From Trichormus sp. NMC-1 (GTDB lineage Bacteria; Cyanobacteriota; Cyanobacteriia; Cyanobacteriales; Nostocaceae): DNA of 64,000 bases. Below are positions 52,945 to 62,191 of the stretch, one piece after another. Location: contig NZ_LZQD01000002.1 in the NCBI RefSeq assembly GCF_001858025.1, positions 987,453 through 1,051,452 on the forward strand. Direction: 5' to 3'. The notes beneath the pieces are model-generated. The model was given only the letters and a program-made list of their open reading frames with translations, was not told the origin of the DNA and made no database searches. How positions within the stretch are numbered: position 1 is the first letter of the stretch; every line of letters starts with the position of its first letter. Both the position numbers and the translations under genes were made by a program.

Positions 52945-54098
52945 GATGATGTTTTAAATAAACTTGATATCCTTGAACTAATCTTGAACTAATTTTTAAT
53001 TTGTCGCAGATTGATTGGCGATAAGTGGAGTTGAAAACTCATAGCTTATCTGGCTAAATATTTTGTAAAGATTCGGAATTGAAAATCAAGAATTAACAAT
53101 GAAGGGAGATTGATTTTTAAATTGGCTTGTTTATATTTTTGTCGGCAATTGACTATTGATATCAAGTCCGGGTAATTGCTGATCAAAAAAACTCGACCCG
53201 TCACCGTGCGGTTCCCTAATGATAACTATATCTCTGACGAGACGCTACGCGAACAACCTGACACGATATGATGGATGATTTTTGGGCATAATCAACTTGA
53301 GCTAGATTTTATCGCCGATAGGCATGAGGCAATTTCTGGGAGAATGCTGGTGAAATTACTAAATCTAGCTGATATTAATAGACTAGCCTAAATATATCCA
53401 AAATCCATGCCAAATTGCCAAAATATCTCTAAAAAATTGATACTTTAGGCAACAGATTGTATTTCCTAAGAATGATTTATATTTGTTCATGCTATTGTAA
53501 AATTTTTCATCAGTCTAACCGGAAATTGATGGTGTTTATTCTTTTGTCGGCAACAGAATAAATTACCAATTTGTATATTTTTACCTCTGTACAGATGTTG
53601 ATAATTTCCACTCGGAGACATAGGTAGTATTTGTTATTTTTTTATTGATTGCATCTGTATTTATAGTAGCTTTGATGACTTCAACCCCCTGCCAATATGT
53701 GCTGAATATTCTTTCCCTATCCGGAAAAAAATTATCTGGGTATGTGTCAGTTTATGAAGTAAGATTTTTGATTCAATTGCAGTGAATACAGAAGAGAATA
53801 ATATCAAGTCCGGTTGAATAGTTATCATTAGGGCTGATGCTTTGAGGCGGAGAGATTTTAATAACAGGTGATGATCTGGGCTTGATATAATTAATAGATT
53901 CCCAAGTTATGTATTTGCAAAGATGTTTCGCGGTACGGTTATCTCCGCGAGAAATCCCCCCTGCGTTTGCTGCCAACCCAAGATAATACCCTGTAGATTG
54001 GATATATAGCTGCACAATGCCAAACTTATCGGCTTGTGGCTATTACCTCCTACCAATGGAGGGAGAAAACTTAAAAATACTGCAATTCCAGATTAGTT
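52945..54098. other. 1.15-kb intergenic region with dispersed repeats, no clear gene
   Basis: Between two divergent genes. It has a GATATCAAGTCCGG word at about 53160 and again near 53801. CCCTAATGATAACTAT (about 53213-53228) is matched in reverse by ATAGTTATCATTAGGG (about 53819-53834). An 80-codon frame (53773-54015, minus) covers these repeats and has no family resemblance, so I regard it as spurious. Nothing else was seen. Confidence 0.5.
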
Positions 54099-55067
54099 AT
54101 GCATAAAAAAATACAAAGAATCTTCAAACCCCTGTTAAAAATCACCTTTGTCCTCAGTCTGGTGCTGGCTTTAGCGCTGGGTAATGCTGATGGTGCTTTA
54201 GCTGCACGCAGTGGCGGACGTATTGGTGGGGGTTCCTTTAGAATGCCTTCTAGCCGCACTTACACACCACGCACCTACTCACCTGGTGGTGGGGGATATT
54301 ATCCTGGTGGCGGTTTTGGTGGTGGTTTTGGCTTTCCCTTCCTACTTCCCTTGTGGGGTATTGGGGGAGGTTTTGGCGGCTTGTTTGGTATTTTAATCTT
54401 TTTTGCGATCGCTAATTTCTTAGTCCAAAGTTTCCGCCGTGTTAGCGGTGAAGAAGGTGAAGAAGTAAGCTACAACAGCAATCCCGGTGTTTCTGTTACT
54501 CGTTTACAAGTTGGTTTACTAGCACAAGCTAGAGGTTTACAAACCGAACTTAACCAAATTGCCGAAAAAGCTGATACCAACACCTCAGAAGGAAGAACAG
54601 AAATTTTGCAAGAAGCGAGTTTGGCTTTACTACGTCATCCTGAATATTGGGTATATGCCGGTGGTGGTAGCCAACAAGTGAAATTAAATGCTGCTGAATC
54701 ACAATTTAATCGCTTGTCATTGGCTGAACGCAGCAAGTTTAGCGAAGAAACTCTTTCTAATGTTAACAATCAGCTAAAATCTGTTCTGGCTAAAGAATTA
54801 CCCGGTGAAATCGATAACCCCACTCGTCTGATTAGTGAAGGGCCTGGAGAATATCTGATTGTCACTTTATTAGCTGCAACTTTGGGTAAATTTGAAATTC
54901 CCCAAATTAATAGCGCCGATGATTTACGTCAAGCTTTGCGACAAATTGGTAGTCTTCCTGGTGAGAAACTTTTAGCTCTAGAAGTGTTGTGGACTCCTCA
55001 AGCCGAAGGTGATACTTTGACTTCTGATGATTTGTTTGCTGAGTATCCTGATTTGAAGTTGGTTTAA
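54099..55067 (+). CDS. DUF1517 domain protein, exported/membrane
   Basis: 322 residues. A signal peptide (about 1-37, ending ALAARSG) is followed by a Gly/Tyr/Pro-rich stretch (about 37-80), a membrane helix (about 85-112, LLPLWGIGGGFGGLFGILIFFAIANFLV) and a soluble DUF1517 domain (about 120-322; VTRLQVGLLAQARGLQTELNQIAEKADTNTSEGRTEILQEASLALLRHPEYWVYAG). The family is shared with plastids, but its function is not settled. It is probably in the thylakoid or cytoplasmic membrane. Confidence 0.9.
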   Translation: MHKKIQRIFKPLLKITFVLSLVLALALGNADGALAARSGGRIGGGSFRMPSSRTYTPRTYSPGGGGYYPGGGFGGGFGFPFLLPLWGIGGGFGGLFGILIFFAIANFLVQSFRRVSGEEGEEVSYNSNPGVSVTRLQVGLLAQARGLQTELNQIAEKADTNTSEGRTEILQEASLALLRHPEYWVYAGGGSQQVKLNAAESQFNRLSLAERSKFSEETLSNVNNQLKSVLAKELPGEIDNPTRLISEGPGEYLIVTLLAATLGKFEIPQINSADDLRQALRQIGSLPGEKLLALEVLWTPQAEGDTLTSDDLFAEYPDLKLV

Positions 55068-55092
55068 CCAAGCTTTAGTCATGTAGGAAAAT

Positions 55093-55223
55093 TTCTCGTT
55101 TCTCGTTCGTTTCTCGTTCCCATACTCTGTATGGGAATGAATTCTACAAGGCTCTGCCTGTGGGCGTGACAGTAGAGTCGGAGACTCTTGGATAGCATTC
55201 CCAGTCAGAGACTGGGAACGAGA
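55093..55223. repeat. Dispersed hairpin repeat (CGTTCCC...GGGAACG type)
   Basis: CGTTCCCATACTCTGTATGGGAATG (hairpin) and a matching CATTCCCAGTCAGAGACTGGGAACG lie about 55 bp apart after the DUF1517 gene, with GTTTCTCGTTCG repeats before them. This is a widespread cyanobacterial intergenic repeat; it may end transcription. Confidence 0.7.
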
Positions 55224-55243
55224 TAACAATATAAATTTTAAGA

Positions 55244-55298
55244 TAGTTCTTCCTTATCAAGTTCATGATAACAAAATTTAAATCAATCGTCAACCCCC
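55244..55298. repeat. 55-bp direct repeat flanking the cyclophilin-RTX gene, left copy
   Basis: Starts TAGTTCTTCCTTATCAA and ends TCGTCAACCCCC. It matches 57736-57790 at about 45 of 55 positions by hand alignment. The two copies bracket the gene at 55365-57635 in the same orientation. Confidence 0.7.
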
Positions 55299-55364
55299 AA
55301 AACTCCCTTTTTTTCCTTGACTTACTTCTTGCATTCAGAAGAGAATTCTGGGGATAGACAAACT

Positions 55365-57635
55365 TTAACTGAACAAGAAATTAGCACCAAATAAGTTAAC
55401 ATTCACATCAGCACCAATAAAGCCAGATGTACCGGATAAAGTAACTAATAACTGACCTGTACCAAAACCAGCATTACCCGCAATATTATTACTAATTCGC
55501 AGTTGTGTATTTGTACCTGATTTCAGCACATCAATAGCAGTAATGCCGGTAAAATTGAGTTTATCACCACCGACACCACGGACAAACTGATAAACGGTAT
55601 CTGCACCATTACCAAAGACATACTTAACGTTATCTACTGCATTATCGTTTAAACCTAAATAAAGGATGTCGTTACCAACTCCACCAATGAAGGTATCTGC
55701 ACCTGCACCACCATTGAGAATATCATTACCAGCGCCACCAGTTAAATTATCTGCCCCTGTACCACCTTTGATCAAATCATTACTGTTAGTACCAACAAAA
55801 GTAACTTTTCCCGCAAATCCACTTAAATCAAATCGTTCAAATCCTACAATAGTTGTGCCTGTAATATTCAAGAGTTGATTGGTAGTGTTATTGGCATTAA
55901 TGGAAATACTATTTGCAGTTGTACCGCCCTTAATAAATAGGGTATCAATTCCCGTACCACCATTGAGAGAATCTTGTTGTTGTAAATTAGCAAAGACGCT
56001 GTTAATGCTGTCATTACCGCTTTGAGTGTTGATAATATCTTTTTCGGCAGTTGTGGTAATACTTTCGTTATTAATAGTACCTGTAAAAACGTTATCTAAG
56101 TTGTTGATATTAATGGTTAATGGTTTTTCATAAAATAAATTACCTTGATCTGTAGTGCGAACTCTGATGCTATAATTATTTTTGGTTTCATAATCGAAAA
56201 CGAATTTGCTTTTGAGTTGATTGCCGACTATTGTAAATAGGTTATTATTTGTAGAACCTGTTCCTGCAACTAAACTATAGATGAAGGTATTACCTGGATT
56301 TGGGTCTGTGCTGCTAAAGTTGCCAATAACTGTATTAATTAATTGATTTTCGGCAATTTTGTTGTTAGATAAAGTCAAGTTTGTAGGGGCTTGGTTAGGA
56401 AAATCATCATTAAGAATTGTACCTGTAATGGTTGGATTTGTTCCTATTTTATAGGTTGCTGCTGATGATAAAGTTATAGCAACAGTTTCATTATTTTCAA
56501 TGATTGTATCGGCAGTGGGGTCAATCCTTAAAGTTGCTGTGGCAGAATTAGCCGCAAAGGTAATTGTGCCAGTGGTTGTATTAAAATTAGTTGCCCCAAT
56601 TTGAGTATAATCGTTATTAAAAGTAGCTGTCCCCCCGACTTTATAGTTAACGGTTAAGGGGTTGGTTAAAGTGCCATTGCGGGTAAAGGTGTAAACTAGA
56701 TTTGTTACACCATTTTCGGTGACGCTGGTGGGATTTATCGCTAGGTTGATAATAGGTAAAACTGTAACTGAAAACTGATAATCTAAGTAGTCACCAAATA
56801 AATTTGTAGCGCGAAGGGTAATATTTGCAGTACCAGTTTGGTTAGGAAGATAATCGAGTAAAAGTTGCTTATTATTAATAATAGGAGTGACTAAGGTGGG
56901 TTTGGAGTTGCCAACTACAGTAAATTTAAGTTCATCCTGTTGTGTAACGGTGATGCTACTGTGACGAATAAAATTATTATCTCTGTTAATAACAGGTTGG
57001 GCGGGATTATCGACAACAAGAGGTAGATTTGTAAAGGCTGGATTAATGCCACTTCCGTTGTAAGTTCGTACGGACGAAATAGCATCAATAGTAGCTAAAT
57101 CATTATTAGAAAGAACTTGTCCAAAGACGGTAAAACCGCCATTTTGATTATTGAGGTTAGTGGAGTTATCTGCTAGGTTAAAAAACCATTGATTAGTGGC
57201 ACTATTAGGATCATTACCTAGTTTAGCCATAGCGATGGTTCCGCGCACGTTAGAACGCTGGGTACTAAATTCATTCTGCACCGGTGCGTTAGCGGGAATG
57301 CTTCCTACAGCTAGGTTATTGACTGTAAACCCACCACCTTGAACAATAAAGTTACGAACAGAACGATGAATAATGCTGTTGGTATAACTGCCATTATTGA
57401 CATAGTTGCGGAAATTTTGAACTGTTTTTGGTGCGCCGGCTCCATTTTGGTCGAATAGGACTACATTAATTACTCCATTGCCTATTGATGTATTTGCTAA
57501 GTTAAAATGGGCTACGAGTCCTGTTGTGCTAGGGTCATCAAAGTAGTTTATTAAATTTAGATTAGTATCGGCTGCATTTACTCCCACAGAAATGTTATTG
57601 ATGGGGGTGGTGACAATAGGTGTAAATCTGAGCAT
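55365..57635 (-). CDS. Cyclophilin, Calx-beta, cadherin-like and RTX repeat protein
   Basis: 756 residues. A cyclophilin peptidyl-prolyl isomerase domain (about 40-215; VINVVLFDQNGAGAPKTVQNFRNYV, NSIIHRSVRNFIVQGGGFTVN, GTIAMAKLGNDPNSATNQWFFNLAD) is followed by a Calx-beta domain (about 295-410), a cadherin-like section (about 415-515, NLTLSNNKIAENQLINTVIGNFSSTDP) and RTX nonapeptide repeats (about 660-700, GGTGADNLTGGAGNDILNGGAGADTFIGGVGNDIL). RTX proteins are usually exported by type I secretion with a C-terminal signal; no transporter gene adjoins. The fusion is unusual: an extracellular prolyl isomerase or a matrix protein. Arg and Phe residues of the cyclophilin site appear kept (HRSV, NQWFFN). 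Confidence 0.88.
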   Translation of the reverse strand: MLRFTPIVTTPINNISVGVNAADTNLNLINYFDDPSTTGLVAHFNLANTSIGNGVINVVLFDQNGAGAPKTVQNFRNYVNNGSYTNSIIHRSVRNFIVQGGGFTVNNLAVGSIPANAPVQNEFSTQRSNVRGTIAMAKLGNDPNSATNQWFFNLADNSTNLNNQNGGFTVFGQVLSNNDLATIDAISSVRTYNGSGINPAFTNLPLVVDNPAQPVINRDNNFIRHSSITVTQQDELKFTVVGNSKPTLVTPIINNKQLLLDYLPNQTGTANITLRATNLFGDYLDYQFSVTVLPIINLAINPTSVTENGVTNLVYTFTRNGTLTNPLTVNYKVGGTATFNNDYTQIGATNFNTTTGTITFAANSATATLRIDPTADTIIENNETVAITLSSAATYKIGTNPTITGTILNDDFPNQAPTNLTLSNNKIAENQLINTVIGNFSSTDPNPGNTFIYSLVAGTGSTNNNLFTIVGNQLKSKFVFDYETKNNYSIRVRTTDQGNLFYEKPLTININNLDNVFTGTINNESITTTAEKDIINTQSGNDSINSVFANLQQQDSLNGGTGIDTLFIKGGTTANSISINANNTTNQLLNITGTTIVGFERFDLSGFAGKVTFVGTNSNDLIKGGTGADNLTGGAGNDILNGGAGADTFIGGVGNDILYLGLNDNAVDNVKYVFGNGADTVYQFVRGVGGDKLNFTGITAIDVLKSGTNTQLRISNNIAGNAGFGTGQLLVTLSGTSGFIGADVNVNLFGANFLFS

Positions 57636-57735
57636 ATTGTTGATAATAGTTAGGGTTTTCGTTTTATATTTGCCAATAGATAGGCATTAAAAAACCGCTG
57701 AGGTTATTGCCTGCGGCTGCATTATTATTGCTAGA

Positions 57736-57790
57736 TACTTCTTCCTTATCAATTTTAGGATAACAAATCTCAAACCCATTGTCAACCCCC
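57736..57790. repeat. 55-bp direct repeat flanking the cyclophilin-RTX gene, right copy
   Basis: Starts TACTTCTTCCTTATCAA and ends TTGTCAACCCCC; see the left copy at 55244-55298. It sits 100 bp upstream of the gene start. Confidence 0.7.
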
Positions 57791-57859
57791 TAAGGCTCTA
57801 TCTTTGCGTTTAGTTCAAAGTTAAAAAAGCCGTTTAAAATATTAGACATCTCCGGAAAA

Positions 57860-57887
57860 GTAGAGACGTTCCATGGAACGTCTCTAC
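57860..57887. repeat. Perfect 28-bp palindrome (AGAGACGTTCCATGGAACGTCTCT core)
   Basis: The palindrome is centred on CCATGG, with 14-bp arms GTAGAGACGTTCCA / TGGAACGTCTCTAC. It lies in the 536-bp gap upstream of the cyclophilin-RTX gene. Palindromes of this sequence are common dispersed repeats in Nostocales. The rest of the gap is AT-rich without coding frames. Confidence 0.9.
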
Positions 57888-58171
57888 ACCTAAATCCACA
57901 GATGGTTTCAGTAACACCGAAAAGTTTATGAAACTACATCGAAAACTTTCAAATTCAGTGAATGCCTAAGATAATGCGGATTAAAACTCTATCCTCAATT
58001 ACCGAAGTATCAGTAATTTATTAGTTTCAATTTAAACTATTCCTTAAGGTATAGTCAAGCATATTTATATTAATTTCTCTTGATTTTCTGTTTCTTTACG
58101 CTAATTTCACGAAAATTCATTTAAGTATTTGTACAGAAAATCCAAAGCACCGAAAAACCTAACCCCCTACC

Positions 58172-58450
58172 CTACAAGGGAAGTGGGAAAATCAAAGTCT
58201 CTCTCCTTGTAGGAGAGAGATTTAGAGAGAGGTTTCTTAATCCATTTATTTTAGCTAGAGGCCAACCCTTACCACGTAAGCGCAGGGATTGACCAGAACG
58301 CACACCTGCCGGCAGCTTAACATTGACATTGCCATCGGGTGTAGGTACATCAATGGTAGCGCCTAATGTAGCTTCATCTGGTGTAATTAGCACTTCACAA
58401 ACTAGATTATCACCCTCAATTTGGAAAAAAGAATGGGGTTGGTTTCCAAC
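58172..58450 (-). pseudogene. DnaJ C-terminal fragment, same frame behind the kinase stop
   Basis: Reading on the minus strand from 58450, directly after the kinase-FGE stop codon, the frame gives QPHSFFQIEGDNLVCEV then LITPDEATLGATIDVPTPDG and VNVKLPAGVRSGQSLRLRGKGWPLAK, then repeat-derived sequence to the stop at 58172. This matches the C-terminal substrate domain of DnaJ/CbpA proteins. The J domain and the rest are missing, so it is a remnant. The homology ends near 58247, where a C-rich dispersed repeat (58140-58235) starts. A GTG-started frame of 73 codons (58172-58393) is open but unlikely to be functional. Confidence 0.75.
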
Positions 58451-60304
58451 TCATTCCTGTGCAGAAAACGCCACTCGAAAACCTGACATTCTCAAACCAT
58501 CATCTGCTTCATTCCAACTGCGACTCGCACTGCGACAAAGTTCAGCACTGAAATTCCAAGCACCACCGCGCAAAACCCGACGATGTATATCACCACCAAT
58601 GTCCCACACACTACCATCTATAGGTGCGCCATTATAGTTATTATGCCAAGGATCAGCACACCATTCCCAAACTAACCCATGCATATCATACAACCCAAAG
58701 GCATTTGCTACTTTAAAACTGCCTACATTTGTTGTTTCTTTGCGGAACCTGGTTTTTGGTTCTACAGCATAAAAATCACCACCGCTACAGTTAATTAAAT
58801 CAGAAGTAATCCGTTCTCCAAAGTGAAAAGATGTGGTTGTTCCCGCACGACAAGCATATTCCCATTCGGCTTCACTTGGTAAACGATAATTTCGTCCTGT
58901 TTTCATTGACAACCGCAAACAAAATTCTACAGCTTCATACCAAGAGACATTTTCTATGGGGAAATTTGCACCTTTAAATCTTGAGGGGTTGGGGTTTAAA
59001 GCTTGGACAATTTCTGGTAAAGCTGCTACTGCTTTCCATTGTGATTGAGTAATGGGATATTTCCCCATATAAAAAGGTTCAACTATAACTTTGTGTTGAG
59101 GATATTCTTCAGCATCACCTTCAAATTCTGGTGAACCCATTAAATAAATTCCGCTGGGAATTGATACCATTTCTAAATTAACGTTTTTATTTAATTGTTC
59201 TGTAAATAATTTGGCGCTACGTCTGTCGCGGTTAACTTCTCTCCCTCCTGTGTCTACTGTGACGACATAAAATTCAAATGTTTCTAAAGGTGGTACAGGT
59301 ACGATGACTTTTGGAGGAGGAGGTGGTGGTAATTGTGGTAATTGTGGTTGAGGAATGGGAGGAATTTTTAATGCTGCTGGTGGAGATAATTCGGCTTTCA
59401 AGTCATTTAAAACTTCTGTTGCTGACTGATATCTATCGCTGGGGAAATGTTGGAGTAATGTATCTAATATTCTTGTTAATTCATCACTAATAGTAATACC
59501 CTTTTCTTGTAAACGTTCTTTCCATAACCATTTTGCATTCATGGGATTATAAAGAGGATCTTTAAGTCCATAGGTATCTTGCATAGGTAACTCTTGAGTT
59601 AATAACCGTACACAAGTTACTCCCAAAGCATATAAATCACTAGCTTGACAAGCAAAACCGGCCATTTGTTCTGTTGGTGCATAACCTAATGTATAAATGG
59701 CTGTGGCTTGTCTGGCTATGCTGGTGTGAGTAACTTGTTTTGCACCACCAAAGTCAATTAATACAGGTTTATTATCTGTATCTTGACGAATAATATTTTC
59801 AGGTTTGATATCCCGATGAATTACGTTTTTTTGGTGAACAAATTCAAGTACTGGTAATAAATCAGCTAAAAGTTGACGAATTTGGGTTTCGTTATAAGCC
59901 TGTTCTTGAACTTCTTGGAGGAGAGTTTTACCAATAATAAATTCCTGGACTAAATACAAACTAGCACCTTGTTCAAAGTAAGCTAATAACCGGGGAATTT
60001 GGGGATGATTTTCGCCAAGTTCATATAATCTAAAAGCTTCTTCTTTGAAAAATTCGGCTGCTTTTGCACGTTGTGCTGTTCCCTGAACTTGAGGAAAAAA
60101 TTGCTTAATTACGCAAGGTGCATTTAGTCTATCTACGTCTTCTGCTGCGTAAGTTTTACTAAACCCACCTTCACCTAATAATCGCAAAACACGGTAACGG
60201 TTTCTGAGGTGTTTTCCAAATGTACCGTGTCCGCAAACGATGCAAAATTTACTGTAGTCAGGGTTGAAGGGGTTTGAACAGTTGGGATTTTGGCAAATTT
60301 GCAT
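58451..60304 (-). CDS. Serine/threonine kinase with zinc ribbon and C-terminal FGE-sulfatase-like domain
   Basis: About 617 residues from ATG 60304 (MQICQNPNCSNPFNPDYSKFCIVCG), chosen because the zinc ribbon C4 motif follows at once; an upstream start at 60385 adds 27 unlikely residues. The kinase domain (about 30-300) has YRVLRLLGEGGFSKTYAAED, the VIKQF Lys, HRDIKPENII (catalytic Asp) and LIDFGGAKQ (DFG). After a Pro-rich linker (about 310-350), an FGE-sulfatase-like domain (about 375-617) has VSIPSGIYLMGSPEFEGDAEEYPQHKVIVEPFYMGKYPITQSQW and NAFGLYDMHGLVWEWCADPW, LRGGAWNF. Such hybrid kinases are widespread in cyanobacteria; the FGE-like part may bind a ligand rather than modify Cys. The gene is followed in the same frame by a dnaJ remnant. 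Confidence 0.9.
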   Translation of the reverse strand: MQICQNPNCSNPFNPDYSKFCIVCGHGTFGKHLRNRYRVLRLLGEGGFSKTYAAEDVDRLNAPCVIKQFFPQVQGTAQRAKAAEFFKEEAFRLYELGENHPQIPRLLAYFEQGASLYLVQEFIIGKTLLQEVQEQAYNETQIRQLLADLLPVLEFVHQKNVIHRDIKPENIIRQDTDNKPVLIDFGGAKQVTHTSIARQATAIYTLGYAPTEQMAGFACQASDLYALGVTCVRLLTQELPMQDTYGLKDPLYNPMNAKWLWKERLQEKGITISDELTRILDTLLQHFPSDRYQSATEVLNDLKAELSPPAALKIPPIPQPQLPQLPPPPPPKVIVPVPPLETFEFYVVTVDTGGREVNRDRRSAKLFTEQLNKNVNLEMVSIPSGIYLMGSPEFEGDAEEYPQHKVIVEPFYMGKYPITQSQWKAVAALPEIVQALNPNPSRFKGANFPIENVSWYEAVEFCLRLSMKTGRNYRLPSEAEWEYACRAGTTTSFHFGERITSDLINCSGGDFYAVEPKTRFRKETTNVGSFKVANAFGLYDMHGLVWEWCADPWHNNYNGAPIDGSVWDIGGDIHRRVLRGGAWNFSAELCRSASRSWNEADDGLRMSGFRVAFSAQE

Positions 60305-60609
60305 AGTTGAGGGGAAGATAGCATCTTTTCCAAAGTCGTCCCCAATATTATCTAATTTATAAAAGATATTTAGGTCAGTAAACAAGGATATCTATCTATG
60401 TCCTGACATTGGCTGATTATGGGAATAAAAGTGAAGAGAATATGTTGATTTATTTATGTTTCTGGGGAGGTTTTATCTGTTATCACCCTATTTACTAATT
60501 TTCGGGTGACTATATATGCGCGCACGGATTCCCATTATAATATTAATAATAGAAGAGTTTGGGGATCTTGTCAAGTGTTTGGTTTACTGATATTCAACTT
60601 ACTCAATTA

Positions 60610-60716
60610 CCATCGAAGAACCCCACCCCTAGCCCCTCCCCGCAAGCGAGGAGGGGAACTTGATGTACAGATTTTGGTTTTTGGTTTGTACTTTATTCAC
60701 TTGCAATCTGCTGTAT
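60610..60716. repeat. C-rich dispersed hairpin and truncated MITE-like end
   Basis: CCCCTCC...GGAGGGG hairpin with CGCAAGCG loop at about 60630-60655, then TGTACTTTATTCACTTGCAATCTGCTGTAT (60687-60716), which is the right end of the 94-bp element family. They lie between the PotC-like gene and the kinase gene. Confidence 0.65.
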
Positions 60717-60742
60717 CTGTTTAACCGATTACGAATTAGGAA

Positions 60743-61546
60743 TTACGAATTATTTTCTCCGGAAATGCGAATTAATTCAGCTATAACAGCGACAGTTCCA
60801 GTGATAGAAATTAACATGACGCTAAGAGCGTTAATATCAGGTTTGACTCCGGTTCTAATGCGGCTAAATATTTCCATAGGTAGGGTGTTGGAACCGCTAC
60901 CGGCGGTGAAGCTGGCGATGAGAAAGTCATCTAAACTGAGGACAAAGGCTAGTAAACAGCCTGATATGATACCGGGCATTAGTTGTGGTAAAACTACTTT
61001 GAAGAAGGCTTGAATTGGGGTTGCACCTAAATCTAGTGCGGCTTCTTCGAGATGAGGATCTAGATTATTGAGTCGGGATGAGACTACTAAGCTGATGTAG
61101 GATAGACAAAAAACGATGTGGGCGGCTACGATTGTCCAGATGCTGAGGGGAATGGCAAAGGCGGCTAAACAAACTAGAGTGGCAACTGCGATCGCAATAT
61201 CAGGAATTAATAATGGTAGATAGGATATGCCGCGATATAATTTTTTACCAGGGAAGTTATAACGCGCTAACCCCACAGCCATCATGGTTCCCAAAACGGA
61301 CGAAACTGTGACTGCACTAAAGGCAACTAGTAAACTGTTATTTACAGCGGATAAAATGCGATCGTCCCGGAACAGTGTTTTATACCATTCTAGGGTGAAT
61401 CCTTTCCATGTGGCACTGTAGGGTGATTGATTGAAGCTATAAAAACCTAGTACCAGGATAGGCAGGTACATGAACACAAATATAACTAGTGAGAAAACCG
61501 CCTGCCATGAGACACGCGGTTTTTTGATTGTTTTAGAGATATTCAT
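60743..61546 (-). CDS. PotC/YdcV-like ABC transporter permease, orphan
   Basis: About 267 residues from ATG 61546 (MNISKTIKKPRVSWQAVFSL). A longer frame from 61660 adds 38 residues that are largely translated from the AACAGGG heptamer array (CSLFPVPCSL), so I reject it. It has six or so membrane helices and the permease loop EEAALDLGATPIQAFFKVVLPQLMPGIISG (the EAA motif for the ATPase). The order SLDDFLIASFTAGSGSNTLPMEIFSRIRTGVKPDINALSVML is typical of the PotC branch that imports spermidine/putrescine or similar. No PotA, PotB or PotD gene is in the window, so its partners must be elsewhere. Confidence 0.9.
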   Translation of the reverse strand: MNISKTIKKPRVSWQAVFSLVIFVFMYLPILVLGFYSFNQSPYSATWKGFTLEWYKTLFRDDRILSAVNNSLLVAFSAVTVSSVLGTMMAVGLARYNFPGKKLYRGISYLPLLIPDIAIAVATLVCLAAFAIPLSIWTIVAAHIVFCLSYISLVVSSRLNNLDPHLEEAALDLGATPIQAFFKVVLPQLMPGIISGCLLAFVLSLDDFLIASFTAGSGSNTLPMEIFSRIRTGVKPDINALSVMLISITGTVAVIAELIRISGENNS

Positions 61547-62191
61547 ATAGTAATCCGGTTTGATTTCTGAATTGATTGGTGTGGGCAGGGAACAGGGAAC
61601 AGGGAACAGGGAACAGGAAAGAAGGTTTTCACTATTTACTGAGTCTTGTTCAATAATCAAATAGGAGTCCTATATTTAGTTCTATTTTATCTTATATTCT
61701 CATACCATAAATAAATTATCAAAGTCAAGGTATCGCCGTTGCTTCCGTATCATATTGACATAAAGATAGGGCGGGAAGCTTGAAAGCCCAATAGACTTCT
61801 ATCTGCTGTCGTGCAGTTATTTTCACCTTGGCTAACTTTTTCCATCTCCAGACTTAAATAAATAGACAAATTACCCTAGAGATTGGGGATAAATAGGAAT
61901 TGACCAATTTGGGAATATTTGCAGTTTTTATCAGAATTATTCAGCAATTAAACGACAATTATCTGATAATTAAATTGCTAATTTACCTCTTGAGGTGAAT
62001 ATGATTTCCCTACCTAGGATAGACAAAAAATATCGAAGTTTCAGTATAAGATGCAATAGCAGTTATCCATGTAGTTGGTGTTTTAAGTGATTTACTGCTA
62101 TAGTGAATCACTGGACATGATTGGACTTAATTTAAATCAAACAAATAAACACCACTTATTTTTTAGAGTCTTATTTTTTAGGAGGTTGATA
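61547..62191. other. 645-bp gap with heptamer repeat, no gene
   Basis: An AACAGGG heptamer array occupies 61586-61618. The remaining sequence is AT-rich and includes a TTATCTGATAATTAAATTG stretch near 61960. It must hold promoters for the divergent PotC-like and GT4 genes. I could not find a coding frame. Confidence 0.5.

Noticed and set aside
53773..54015. 80-codon minus frame in the 1.15-kb gap
   Set aside because: It covers dispersed repeats, and has no recognisable domain or ribosome binding site.
60743..61660. Longer start of the PotC-like gene at 61660
   Set aside because: The additional 38 residues are largely translated from a heptamer repeat array; the ATG at 61546 starts the conserved protein.
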